A stretch of 43,945 nt of DNA from Chloroflexota bacterium (GCA_019239775.1 JAFAZN010000504.1:1-43945); one strand, 5' to 3'. Numbered from the stretch's first letter, positions 34,054-43,945 are shown. Translations and numbers: made by a program. The notes: generated from the sequence alone by a model not told the origin.

Positions 34054-34653
34054 CTACCCCACCTTGCCGACCAGGAGCGCCACGTACGCGACCACCAGTA
34101 CGAGGCCGACTATGACATTGAACGCGTACAGAACGGGCCAGAAGGCTGCATCGCCGCGATCGAGCTCGAAAGACACTTTTGTTGTCGCGATTGACAGCAG
34201 CAAAGAAATCAAGATCATGGAGATCAAGGTTTCCCACTGTGGCGCGGTTGAGCTCTTATCGCGTAGTATTGGCGGCAAATTCGTGAATAGATTCGTAGAG
34301 CTGGCGTTGATCTGAGCGGCAGTAGCCGTGAACGATGCCCCGAGTGCAAGCGTGCAGAATTCGCTCGCGTGTTTGTGCAGTGCATACTTTCGAGTGATGG
34401 CAACCGTAATAGACGTCTTTAGCATCGAAAGAATCGCGGCGAAGAACACCAGGTTCCAGCCATTGTCGGTGAAACTGACATTGCCATCGAAGTACAGAAA
34501 TGCGGCAGCGGCATAAAGAGCCACGCCAGCCACAAAAACCGCGGCCAAAAAGAGGATGCCGTCCGTGTTCTTTGGCTTTGGCTTCGGCGCCGTGGCCTCC
34601 TGTTCGAGGTGACCGTCCGCCGCGGCAGGTTCACCAGTTTCAACTGACGCCAA
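34054..34653 (-). CDS. Five-helix membrane protein, function unknown
   Basis: A 199-residue protein of no family I recognise. The first 30 residues are polar and charged (QEATAPKPKPKNTDG). Hydrophobic segments follow at about 32-55, 65-86, 98-115, 142-160 and 169-196. The single Cys100 and a His/Lys patch (YALHKHASE, 90-98) mark one loop. The TTG at 34653 is chosen because a GGGGAG Shine-Dalgarno stands 6 bases before it; no ATG or GTG is available in frame. Base composition is clearly lower in GC than neighbouring genes, suggesting later acquisition. It is translated just ahead of the lectin-like membrane protein and probably works with it. Confidence 0.68.
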   Translation of the reverse strand: MASVETGEPAAADGHLEQEATAPKPKPKNTDGILFLAAVFVAGVALYAAAAFLYFDGNVSFTDNGWNLVFFAAILSMLKTSITVAITRKYALHKHASEFCTLALGASFTATAAQINASSTNLFTNLPPILRDKSSTAPQWETLISMILISLLLSIATTKVSFELDRGDAAFWPVLYAFNVIVGLVLVVAYVALLVGKVG

Positions 34654-34755
34654 TGACTGCTCCCCGCGACCCAGATGCCGTTTGAGCGCACGATCCCCTC
34701 AATTGCGCGTCGTCTGGTTGCGGCGGCCATTATGCACCCCGCGTCGAGATTCTCG

Positions 34756-35640
34756 CTACCGCGCTGAGACTCGCTCCCCGCTGCCGTTTTGCCAGCGTTT
34801 TTCGACGTCTTCTAATTTGGGGACGCCCGACACGCCACGCTTTTCAATCACGAATGAGGCAACGCAATTGGCCCAGTCGGCGGCCGTTTTCCAGTCGCCG
34901 CCACTTTGCTGCAGGTGCCACAAGAACGCGGCGGCAAACACGTCGCCTGCACCTGTGGGATCCACCTCGACCGCTGGCTTGAACGCCGGAGAGTGAAACG
35001 GCTCGCCGCCGCCCTGGCGGTACACGTCGCAGCCGCGTTCGCCCAGCGTCACGACCAGCGTGCGCGCCCTGCCGGCCCATTCTTTGATCACGGACTTATC
35101 AGCAACGTCGTCTTCGGAGATCACCACCACCGCGGCTTTGCGTAATCCGCGCGCGGCGTCGGCCCACTCGATCGCTCGGACCAGGCCGTCCTCGTCCCAC
35201 GCGCGCATCCATCCCTGCGGCGTCACGCCGATCAGCGATCGCGGAAAGCGCTCGATGATGGCGGTGTCCAGCTCCTGGCACAGTGGCCCAAGGTGGACGA
35301 CCGGCGAGTTGCGCCACTCGGGCAGGATCTGATCGTAGGTCAGCTTATCGGCGACCGATTCAATGGTCTGCTGGCGCCTGCCCGATGAATAGTCGTTGAC
35401 GAAACAGGTGGTGTACTCGGCGGGGATGCGAGCCACCAGCACGCCGCGCAGGATGTCGATCAGGCCCGGTTCGTAGGCCGCACTGGTGTGCACACCGACG
35501 CGTGCGCCCATATTTTTCGCCGTTAGCGCCGCATAGGTGGCGGTGCCACCCATCGCGACGCGTTTTTCGTCAAGTCGATCGACGGTGACGTGACCGAGGA
35601 GGAGGTAGTCGATGCCGCGAGGTTCGGGCGCTTCCGCCAT
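34756..35640 (-). CDS. PfkB/ribokinase-family carbohydrate kinase
   Basis: A 294-residue sugar or nucleoside kinase. The PfkB C-terminal signature is VDPTGAGDVFAAAFLWH, with the catalytic Asp in GAGD. The N-terminal glycine pair GGTATYAALTAKNMGARV forms the substrate pocket. VVTLGERGCDVYRQGG is the usual strand before the ATP site. The substrate is not fixed by sequence. With the HldE-C/RfaE2-like enzyme at 30751 it could form a split heptose pathway, but kinases of this family are very diverse. The gene sits between jag and the unknown membrane pair, all on the minus strand. Confidence 0.87.
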   Translation of the reverse strand: MAEAPEPRGIDYLLLGHVTVDRLDEKRVAMGGTATYAALTAKNMGARVGVHTSAAYEPGLIDILRGVLVARIPAEYTTCFVNDYSSGRRQQTIESVADKLTYDQILPEWRNSPVVHLGPLCQELDTAIIERFPRSLIGVTPQGWMRAWDEDGLVRAIEWADAARGLRKAAVVVISEDDVADKSVIKEWAGRARTLVVTLGERGCDVYRQGGGEPFHSPAFKPAVEVDPTGAGDVFAAAFLWHLQQSGGDWKTAADWANCVASFVIEKRGVSGVPKLEDVEKRWQNGSGERVSAR

Positions 35641-35659
35641 CCTGCTGGATCAGCGCGGA

Positions 35660-36499
35660 TCAGCGACCACGGTAGCCGCCGCCGCCGCCGAAGCCGCCTC
35701 GCCCGCGGCCGCCAGGCCGCCCACCACGACTGAAGCCACCCCGCCCACCGGGGCCAGGTGCTCGTTCCGGGCGCTCCGCCGGGCCACCGTGCTGCTGCAC
35801 GTACTCCGGCGTCGGCTCGACGATCACGCGCCGATTGTCGCCCTCGCCCTCGGAATGCGTGGTCACGAATTCATGTGTCGCAAGCGTGAGGTGCACGATG
35901 CGCCGCTCGCTGGGGATCATCGGGTCCAGCTCAATGGATTCGCGGTAGCGCATGGCTTTTTCGGCCGCCCGCAGCGCGGTGTCCTTGAGATAGCGCTCCC
36001 GCCGCGAGCGGTAGCCTTCGATATCCAGCAGCACGCGCGTCCAGTGCCCGAGTCGTCGGTTCACGAGCAGCTGGGTGATGAACTGGAAGGCCTGTAGGGT
36101 CTCGCCGCGACGGCCGATCAGCGCGCCCATCGACTCGCCATCGACGACGGCCATTGCCAGCGTGGGCGTGCCGTTCTCCTTGCCCGCGCGCAGCACGTCG
36201 ACTTCACCCGGGAAGCCCATGTAATCGAGCAGGTCTTCGACGATTTCGCGTCCCGCCGTCGCCAGGCCCTCGTCCCACTCGGTTTCGCCCGCGTCCGCGC
36301 TCAGTGACACGCCGGACTCGAGCCCGGTATCGCCCCCGACCACCTCACTGCGCGGCGTCGCACGGACGCGCGCAGGCTGCCCGTCGTCACCTTCGGACAA
36401 AATCTCGAGGTCGACCTGGTCTTCGTCGAGGTCGAGCTTCTCGAGCGCCGCATCGATTGCGTCGTCTACTGTTGGACCACTGGTTTCAACGCTTGCCAC
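35660..36499 (-). CDS. jag: Jag/KhpB (SpoIIIJ-associated) RNA-binding protein with an RGG tail
   Basis: An RNA-binding partner of the YidC region in Gram-positive-type bacteria. The 279 residues have a Jag-N domain (about 1-45), an acidic linker, a KH domain (about 85-150; ALIGRRGETLQAFQFITQ) and an R3H domain (about 176-228; SERRIVHLTLATHEFVTTHSEG). Unusually, residues 249-279 are almost only Gly and Arg (GGRGGFSRGGRPGGRGRGG followed by a Gly run), like the RGG boxes of disordered RNA-binding proteins. The start overlaps the end of yidC by 14 bases, so translation is coupled. Confidence 0.93.
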   Translation of the reverse strand: MASVETSGPTVDDAIDAALEKLDLDEDQVDLEILSEGDDGQPARVRATPRSEVVGGDTGLESGVSLSADAGETEWDEGLATAGREIVEDLLDYMGFPGEVDVLRAGKENGTPTLAMAVVDGESMGALIGRRGETLQAFQFITQLLVNRRLGHWTRVLLDIEGYRSRRERYLKDTALRAAEKAMRYRESIELDPMIPSERRIVHLTLATHEFVTTHSEGEGDNRRVIVEPTPEYVQQHGGPAERPERAPGPGGRGGFSRGGRPGGRGRGGFGGGGGYRGR

Positions 36500-37934
36500 G
36501 TCTCCTCCCCTTACCCTGGCTTCCGGGTCGCGGTCGACGTGTGGCGCCGGCCGCGTGTCGCTCGCCGGGGGTAGGTGCTTTGTCTTGATTGAATTGATCG
36601 TCGGTGTCGTAGGTGGTCACCCGACCGTTGCCCTTCGCGGCCAGCGCGCTCACCATCGCCTGCTTACGTTTCAGATGTGCCCAGGGTGGTTGGAAATCAC
36701 GGCCGGTCAGGCGCTCCAGATCGCCCCCAAGTAACCCGAATCCGACCGTGAAGTACTGCTGGAACATGCTGAAGACGTTGCTGGTCAGCCAGTACAGCAC
36801 GAGACCAGCCGGCGTGTTCAAGAAGAAAAACAGATACATCAGCGGCATGAAGGCCATCGAGCGCATCATTGCCTGCTGCTGGGGATCTTCGGTGGGCATG
36901 GTGGCCATGCGTTGGCTGAGGTACGACGTGACGGTCATGATGAGCAGCAGCAGGCCTGGGATGGTGAAGCTCACACCCGGGATGTGGAACACATCCGGCT
37001 GACCGAGGCTCGGCAACCACAAAAACGTGCTCTTGAAGGCGGCGTCGGCGTCGTTGATCGGCGGCGTCTCCAGTTGCGGCACATCCAGGAGGCTGGGGTC
37101 GAAGGTGATGACCGCCTTGGCCGAATCGACGTTGGTCGTGGCGCCATTAACCCAGACTTCGATGACGTACGACTGACCATCCGCCACGGGCACGTCACGG
37201 TCCATCGTGATGCCGTCGGGATCCGGCACGCCGCTGCGTAGGAAGATGCTCGCGGTTCCAGCCTGGCTATTCGGCGGGTTCTGATTCGCGTTCTGTGGCA
37301 CCGCGCCGGGTGTCAGGACGAGGTCCTGCGCATGCGTCAACGGCAGTTGCTCGCCTTGCCACGCCACCGATGACTGACTGTCGTCGACCGAAACGGAGAT
37401 CGGACTCGTGCCGTGCGGCACCACGTGCAGCCTGGCCAGAACGAACTGGTTGTACGGGTACGGCACAACGCTTCGCGAGGCCGCGTAGGTCACCTGCCCG
37501 GGCTGAATCTGACTGATGGCGACCTGGTCGAGCGTGAGGCCCACCGTTGCTAGCTGCGACATGGCCGCGTACATGCCGAACAGGATCGGCATCTGGATCA
37601 CCAGAGGCAGACAGCCCGCCGCCGGGTTGATGCCGCGCTCCTTGTAGAGCGCCATCTGCGCGCGAGCGAGGCCTTCGCGATCTCCCTTGAACTTGCGCTG
37701 GATCTCCTTCATTTCGGGCTGAATGGCCATCTGCGCCCGCTGCGACCGAATCTGTACCAGCGACAGCGGAACAAGGAGAAGTCGCAAGAAGATCGTGAAG
37801 ATGACGATGGCCAAGGCGCCGGCTACGCCGGCCGGCACGACCCCGAGCAGCGGCGTGGCGACGAACTCCAGCCCGTGCATGATCGGATGCACCAGGAAGC
37901 CGTTCCAGATAGGCAGCAGGGCGTTCAGGTTCAC
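36486..37934 (-). CDS. yidC: Membrane protein insertase YidC with an enlarged extracytoplasmic domain
   Basis: Inserts and folds membrane proteins. Five core helices can be traced: about 36-60 (FTIFLRLLLVPL with the conserved hydrophilic-groove Arg51), 108-128 after the helical C1 hairpin (62-103), then about 318-340, 360-380 and 385-405. The proteobacterial first helix and P1 domain are absent, as in monoderm YidC. The loop between the second and third core helices, normally about 50 residues, spans about 130-303 here. It contains beta-type sequence (SPISVSVDDSQSSVAW, YVIEVWVNGATTNVDSAKAVITF). The tail is basic (RRPRPGSQGKGRRRGKR), as in ribosome-binding YidC. No SpoIIIJ lipobox was seen. 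Confidence 0.92.
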   Translation of the reverse strand: MNLNALLPIWNGFLVHPIMHGLEFVATPLLGVVPAGVAGALAIVIFTIFLRLLLVPLSLVQIRSQRAQMAIQPEMKEIQRKFKGDREGLARAQMALYKERGINPAAGCLPLVIQMPILFGMYAAMSQLATVGLTLDQVAISQIQPGQVTYAASRSVVPYPYNQFVLARLHVVPHGTSPISVSVDDSQSSVAWQGEQLPLTHAQDLVLTPGAVPQNANQNPPNSQAGTASIFLRSGVPDPDGITMDRDVPVADGQSYVIEVWVNGATTNVDSAKAVITFDPSLLDVPQLETPPINDADAAFKSTFLWLPSLGQPDVFHIPGVSFTIPGLLLLIMTVTSYLSQRMATMPTEDPQQQAMMRSMAFMPLMYLFFFLNTPAGLVLYWLTSNVFSMFQQYFTVGFGLLGGDLERLTGRDFQPPWAHLKRKQAMVSALAAKGNGRVTTYDTDDQFNQDKAPTPGERHAAGATRRPRPGSQGKGRRRGKR

Positions 37935-38007
37935 CGATCAGGGTCTCCAGTGGCAGGGCGTGCGCGCTCGGGTCGCACCGAATTGCACAGGAGTATCGCC
38001 GAACGGC

Positions 38008-38220
38008 TCACGGGACGGGGTCGAAACCACTTCCACCCCACGGCTGGCAGCGCGCCAGGCGCTTGATTGCGAGCCAACTGCCGCGCACCGCGCCGTGCTT
38101 AGCGACTGCATCCGCGGCGTAGTACGAGCACGTCGGCTCGTACCGGCAGGCCTTCGGGAGACTCGGGCCGATCGTTGACTGGTACACCCAGATGAGCCCC
38201 AGGAGCACGCGGCGCGGCAT
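38008..38220 (-). CDS. yidD: YidD, membrane protein insertion efficiency factor
   Basis: A 70-residue peripheral membrane protein that assists YidC-dependent insertion. Nearly the whole family pattern is present: [35 protein letters not shown] and [14 protein letters not shown], with the three conserved Cys. The ATG at 38220 fits the family length; the frame extends further upstream only as noise through rnpA. It lies between rnpA and yidC, its standard place, 44 bases after rnpA. Confidence 0.93.
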   Translation of the reverse strand: MPRRVLLGLIWVYQSTIGPSLPKACRYEPTCSYYAADAVAKHGAVRGSWLAIKRLARCQPWGGSGFDPVP

Positions 38221-38264
38221 GGACTTCAGTGATAGGACGGAGTCAACCGGCCACGTAGTTGCAG

Positions 38265-38606
38265 TCACTGCTGCGACACCGCTGCCCTGTTGAGAACGAC
38301 GTCGATTGCCATGCATAGTTCGGCCCAAGTCGCGGTGGCACTTGCCGGCCGCGCCGTAACCAGGATGTCGGCACCCTGAGGTAAACGCACGAAGCGTTCT
38401 CGCAACGCCTCGCGGAGTCGTCGCCGCACGCGATTGCGCACCACCGCGTTTCCCACGCGACTACTCACGGTGATCCCAACGCGCGTTCGACCCAGGTCAT
38501 TGGCCGCGCAGTACAGCACCAGGAGCGGGTGCGCCCAGCCACGTGGTGCCAGGTCGCGCACGCGCCGAAAATCGGCTGGCGAACGCAGCCGCTGCTCGCG
38601 TCTCAC
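38265..38606 (-). CDS. rnpA: Ribonuclease P protein component
   Basis: Protein subunit of RNase P, which trims tRNA 5' ends. The 113 residues begin [15 protein letters not shown], and the signature helix [16 protein letters not shown] is at about 58-73, preceded by [14 protein letters not shown]. Length is normal. It follows rpmH by 36 bases and precedes yidD, the standard order. The ATG at 38606 has no strong Shine-Dalgarno. Confidence 0.94.
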   Translation of the reverse strand: MRREQRLRSPADFRRVRDLAPRGWAHPLLVLYCAANDLGRTRVGITVSSRVGNAVVRNRVRRRLREALRERFVRLPQGADILVTARPASATATWAELCMAIDVVLNRAAVSQQ

Positions 38607-38642
38607 TCACGATCACGGTGGCGCTGCGCACGCCGCTCTCGA

Positions 38643-38783
38643 TCAGACGACAGTGAGGCGCTTGCGCCCCCGCAGCCGGCGTCGCTTGAGTACCGCGCGA
38701 CCAGCGGCGGTCAGCATGCGTTTGAGGAAGCCGTGCTCCCGCTTACGCGGGATGCGCTTAGGCTGGTAGGTACGCTTGGGCAC
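38643..38783 (-). CDS. rpmH: 50S ribosomal protein L34
   Basis: A very basic 46-residue ribosomal protein. It starts with GTG at 38783, reads [19 protein letters not shown] and ends [13 protein letters not shown], with the usual L34 pattern (KRTYQP, HGF, R-M, GR-VL--RR--GRK-L). The family is normally 44-46 residues. It is the first gene of the rpmH-rnpA-yidD-yidC-jag block. A strong extended -10 lies about 100 bases upstream. In many genomes dnaA would be its divergent neighbour, but here an Eis-like acetyltransferase gene lies upstream on the same strand. Confidence 0.95.
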   Translation of the reverse strand: MPKRTYQPKRIPRKREHGFLKRMLTAAGRAVLKRRRLRGRKRLTVV

Positions 38784-38880
38784 GCGGCGTGGTTCCCTGG
38801 ATCAAGGATCGAACAATCAAAGAGTCAGTCAGCAAAAAGCTGCCCCACGTCCCGTGAGGCGCATCGGGCGAACTGCGCGG

Positions 38881-38889
38881 AGTATACCA
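38881..38889 (-). promoter_or_regulatory. Extended -10 promoter of the rpmH operon
   Basis: On the minus strand TGGTATACT fits the extended -10 form TGnTATAAT with one mismatch. It gives a leader of about 90 bases before the rpmH GTG at 38783. No clear -35 is seen (TTCGAC is 19 bases upstream). The leader contains a small CAGC/GCTG stem near 38829-38841. Confidence 0.6.
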
Positions 38890-38934
38890 GCGGATCCCGC
38901 CTTCCGTCGAAGAAGCGCAGACGGTTGAAAGAGC

Positions 38935-40179
38935 TCAGAAGAAGGTGCTACACCACGGCGCGCTCGGCCAGGCGAACATCCGTGCTACACGCCCAGTCGC
39001 ACCAGGCGTGCACTGCTCCACCCGCCCGGCCGCGGCGATCGCACCCAGGTCATTGCCACCGAGTGCGATTGCGCCCAACACGCTGACCCCGAGGCGCAGG
39101 TCGGCGGATTCTGTCGTGTCACGACATTGTGCACCGTCTGGCCCGCCCTCCAATGCGAAACGCCCGCCTGAAAGGCCCAGTGGATCGTCTACCTCGATCA
39201 CGACTCGGTCGGCGGTCGCATAGCGCCGCGTCTCGAGCAGTCGTGCGGTATCCAGCGGCCGCAACCACAGAAAGTCGGACCGCGACAACTCCTGAACGGC
39301 TTTGCGCGCATCGGCCAGTAGCCACGGCAGCGGCTCGTAGACGCGCCGCAGCTCCGCGGTCACCTCGCTGACCAGGTCGAGCTCGGCGCAGTAGCGCCAC
39401 AGCCCGAGGTAGGCGTCGCCGTCAAGCGCCATCAGCTCTTCCACCTCGGCCCGACCGCCCGGCACGTGGTTTCGCCAGTCGGCTTTGACGCGATACAGCA
39501 CGTAGCCGGTCGGCGCCTCGCCACTGGACGGGGTGTAGATTGCGCAGCGCAGCGTCTCGTGCTCGCCGCGCCACGGTGCCGGCCGCAGGCCCAAACGGAC
39601 GTCCCAGCGGATGGCGTGGCGGTCGATCTGTCCTGGACAGGTGCGGCGGACCGCGTCGAACACGGTCGGGGCGACCTCACGCATGCGCTCCGCTGAGACC
39701 AGCTCAACCGAGCCAGACGCTTGGGCGAGAAACTTGGCGTGTGCCGTTTGCAGCCGGTATTCGACCTGTTCGGTGGACGGTCCGAAGCCAAAGCGGCCAT
39801 AGATCGGATATTCGGCGGCGATCAGAATGCTGGCCGCCTCGCCGCGCTCCTTGGCGGCCTGCAAGTCCTCGCCGATCATGCGGCGCAGCAGTCCGCGGCG
39901 GTGGTGCGTCGGCAGCACGGACACGGAAGTGACGGCGTTGGCGGGCAGGCAGGCCTCGACTCCAGGCAGCGTCAGTTGCGCGGTGAAGCTTTCGTAAGTG
40001 CCGACCACACGCCCCTGGTCGTCGAAGCTCGCCAGGGTGCGATACACATCCTGCTGCCGCGCGTCGACCCGAAACCGCGCAACCTCGTCGGCCGAACTGC
40101 TGGAATGAAAGGCGGTATGCATGGCCGAGACCCAGTCGACCAGCTCGCTATCCGCAATCGCCCGCACCGAATAGCCCAT
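38935..40179 (-). CDS. Eis-like GNAT N-acetyltransferase
   Basis: A 414-residue member of the Eis family (two GNAT folds plus an SCP2-like C-terminal domain). Mycobacterial Eis acetylates aminoglycosides and protein lysines. The acetyl-CoA motif is VTSVSVLPTHHRRGLLRRMI (82-101). Tyr127 in YPIYGRFGFG matches the Eis general-acid Tyr, and the chain ends in Phe, as in Eis, where the C-terminal carboxylate acts in catalysis. The native substrate is unknown. The start at 40179 has TACACT 10 bases upstream on the minus strand. Its neighbour across an operator-rich gap is a methyltransferase gene. Confidence 0.85.
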   Translation of the reverse strand: MGYSVRAIADSELVDWVSAMHTAFHSSSSADEVARFRVDARQQDVYRTLASFDDQGRVVGTYESFTAQLTLPGVEACLPANAVTSVSVLPTHHRRGLLRRMIGEDLQAAKERGEAASILIAAEYPIYGRFGFGPSTEQVEYRLQTAHAKFLAQASGSVELVSAERMREVAPTVFDAVRRTCPGQIDRHAIRWDVRLGLRPAPWRGEHETLRCAIYTPSSGEAPTGYVLYRVKADWRNHVPGGRAEVEELMALDGDAYLGLWRYCAELDLVSEVTAELRRVYEPLPWLLADARKAVQELSRSDFLWLRPLDTARLLETRRYATADRVVIEVDDPLGLSGGRFALEGGPDGAQCRDTTESADLRLGVSVLGAIALGGNDLGAIAAAGRVEQCTPGATGRVARMFAWPSAPWCSTFF

Positions 40180-40189
40180 GCGTCCGAAG

Positions 40190-40195
40190 AGTGTA
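40190..40195 (-). promoter_or_regulatory. -10-like TACACT for the Eis-like gene
   Basis: TACACT on the minus strand stops 10 bases before the ATG at 40179. The same hexamer is used on the plus strand at 40267-40272 for the divergent methyltransferase. Confidence 0.4.
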
Positions 40196-40203
40196 GTAGC
40201 AAC

Positions 40204-40246
40204 CCGGTAACCGGCCCACGCCCCGGTTTTGTGACCGGCAGGTCAC
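40204..40246. promoter_or_regulatory. Overlapping dyads between the eis-like and methyltransferase genes
   Basis: Three inverted repeats crowd here: CCGGT-A-ACCGG (40204-40214), CCGGT-TTTGTG-ACCGG (40223-40238) and the perfect GTGACC-GGCA-GGTCAC (40231-40246). The last is flanked by TTTT and AAAA tracts. They lie between the two divergent -10 elements, where a repressor or switch would bind. No regulator gene is adjacent. Confidence 0.45.
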
Positions 40247-40262
40247 GGAAAAACGTGAAACA
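40247..40262 (+). promoter_or_regulatory. parS half-site-like sequence
   Basis: GGAAAAACGTGAAACA matches the parS consensus TGTTTCACGTGAAACA at 11 of 16 positions, with the right half CGTGAAACA perfect and the left half poor. It lies about 8 kb from parAB and 2 kb from gyrB. Half-sites arise by chance, so this is weak. Confidence 0.2.
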
Positions 40263-40266
40263 CTCG

Positions 40267-40272
40267 TACACT
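40267..40272 (+). promoter_or_regulatory. -10-like TACACT for the methyltransferase gene
   Basis: TACACT ends 8 bases before the GTG at 40281. There is no Shine-Dalgarno, so the mRNA is probably leaderless or nearly so. Confidence 0.42.
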
Positions 40273-40280
40273 GGCGCAAC

Positions 40281-41078
40281 GTGGGCCGGCAAGCGGGGGT
40301 TGATTGGGATGCGCAGCGGTATCACCGCGTGGCGCAGCCGCACGCGGCCTGGGGTGCAAACGTGCTCGATCGTCTGACACTGGCGGGGGACGAGGTCGTG
40401 CTCGATGCAGGCTGCGGGTCGGGCAAGGTCACCGAGCAGCTGCTCGAGCGACTGCCAACCGGGCGAGTGATCGCGGTCGATCAGTCACCGGCGATGCTCG
40501 CCGAAGCCCGCACCACGCTGGCGGCGTACGCGTCGCAGGTTGCGTTCGTCCAGAGCAACCTGCTGGCGCTCGCCTCGGCGGTCGCGCCGAACTCCGTGGA
40601 CGCGGTGTTTTCAACCGCGACGTTCCACTGGATTGACGACCACGGCCAACTGTTCAGCCAGTTGCGAACAGTGCTACGAGAAGGCGCCAGGCTGGTGAGT
40701 CAGTTCGGCGGCGGCGACAACCTGGCCGGCTTCATGGCGGGCACCGACGCCATCGCTGCCCAGCCGCCCTACCTGGAGCACCTGAGTGGCAAGTCGCTCT
40801 GGCGCTTCTACTACTCACCCGAACAAACCCAGGCGCGCCTGCAGGCCGCCGGTTTCACACAGATCGAGACCTGGCTCGAGCCGTCGCCCCAGACGTTTCC
40901 AGACGCCCAAGCGCTGGCCGACTTCGGCCGCGCCGTAGTAATGCGCAATCACCTGGCCGTCCTCCCAGCCGCGCTGCACGAAGACTTCATCCACGCCGTC
41001 AGCCAAGAAATTCAAAGACGCCAGGGCGCCTACGTCTTGGACTACGTGCGCCTGAACGCCGACGCCACCGCCGCCTGA
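40281..41078 (+). CDS. SAM-dependent methyltransferase, trans-aconitate methyltransferase-like
   Basis: A 265-residue class I methyltransferase. The SAM motif I is VVLDAGCGSGKVTEQL (about 39-54), motif II is GRVIAVDQSPAMLAEA, and VDAVFSTATFHWIDD is the post-I/IV block. The sequence HWIDDHGQLFSQLRTVLREG is typical of Tam-type enzymes that methylate small carboxylic acids, but the substrate is not certain. The GTG start at 40281 lies 8 bases after TACACT with no Shine-Dalgarno. The gene is divergent from the Eis-like gene. The following membrane protein has its own -10-like hexamer. Confidence 0.82.
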   Translation: MGRQAGVDWDAQRYHRVAQPHAAWGANVLDRLTLAGDEVVLDAGCGSGKVTEQLLERLPTGRVIAVDQSPAMLAEARTTLAAYASQVAFVQSNLLALASAVAPNSVDAVFSTATFHWIDDHGQLFSQLRTVLREGARLVSQFGGGDNLAGFMAGTDAIAAQPPYLEHLSGKSLWRFYYSPEQTQARLQAAGFTQIETWLEPSPQTFPDAQALADFGRAVVMRNHLAVLPAALHEDFIHAVSQEIQRRQGAYVLDYVRLNADATAA

Positions 41079-41117
41079 ACCCCGCCGAAACACTCGTTCG
41101 ATTCGGCCGTTTTCGAG

Positions 41118-41123
41118 TAGAAT
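41118..41123 (+). promoter_or_regulatory. -10-like TAGAAT for the membrane protein gene at 41131
   Basis: TAGAAT ends 7 bases before the GTG at 41131, which has no Shine-Dalgarno. This is one of several near-identical start arrangements in the window. Confidence 0.42.
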
Positions 41124-41130
41124 TGAGTTC

Positions 41131-43945
<2,815 letters not shown>

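Noticed and set aside
34651-36499. The 199-aa membrane protein and Jag both begin MASVET, suggesting duplication of a 5' end
   Set aside because: Only six residues and short stretches of DNA agree, and the sequences diverge at once (start codon TTG versus ATG). I treat it as coincidence.

Overview
This window reads as a chromosomal segment of a high-GC bacterium with a single-membrane type of envelope, most likely Chloroflexota. That is an inference. It rests on a short YidC without the proteobacterial N-terminal membrane anchor and P1 domain, a fused cytochrome c oxidase subunit I/III, a cytochrome b with a fused haem c domain, PAC2 and Eis-like proteins, many GTG/TTG starts, 4-base ATGA/GTGA overlaps, and many genes with a -10-like hexamer about 6 bases before the start codon (probable leaderless mRNAs). 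A 16S or marker-protein search would settle it. I saw no tRNA, rRNA, CRISPR array, insertion sequence or prophage, and no gene-free stretch longer than about 180 bases.

Layout. 1-4000: end of an MHS-type transporter, an OFA-type transporter, pth, an Hsp20 chaperone with a phased hexamer array upstream, and a membrane-anchored molybdopterin oxidoreductase. 4126-8160: clpC, a GNAT acetyltransferase and a beta-hydroxyacid dehydrogenase. 8174-13412 (minus strand): a five-gene respiratory operon, coxB(c) - coxA/C fusion - 59-aa membrane subunit - Rieske - cytochrome b(c). It could encode a complete quinol:O2 chain with its cytochrome c domains tethered. 13578-19434 (plus): obgE, a Cys-containing small protein, nadD, dedA, htpX, a CNNM/CorC protein and a degenerate receiver protein. 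19451-22504: aldehyde dehydrogenase and a DUF885 peptidase-like protein. 22509-30728 (minus): PAC2, a zinc alcohol dehydrogenase with a Schiff-base aldolase, an alpha/beta hydrolase, the NHEJ pair ligD and ku, a small membrane protein and a family 2 glycosyltransferase. 30751-31212 is an HldE-C/RfaE2-like nucleotidyltransferase.

31209-38783 (minus) is the classical origin-proximal block in the order rpmH-rnpA-yidD-yidC-jag-...-parA-parB. Between jag and parA sit a PfkB kinase and a lower-GC pair of unknown membrane proteins, one with a lectin-like outer domain. 38935-43945 holds an Eis-like acetyltransferase, a Tam-like methyltransferase, an unknown membrane protein and gyrB, which is cut by the window end. 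dnaA, dnaN and recF, usually found between rpmH and gyrB, are absent.

The strongest candidates for something new are the two-gene membrane/lectin-like cassette inside the par-jag block, the self-contained tethered respiratory operon, a YidC carrying an extra beta-rich domain of about 170 residues, an evenly spaced array of DnaA-box-like sites between coxB and obgE, and dense operator-like dyads in the ku-ligD and eis-methyltransferase intergenic regions.
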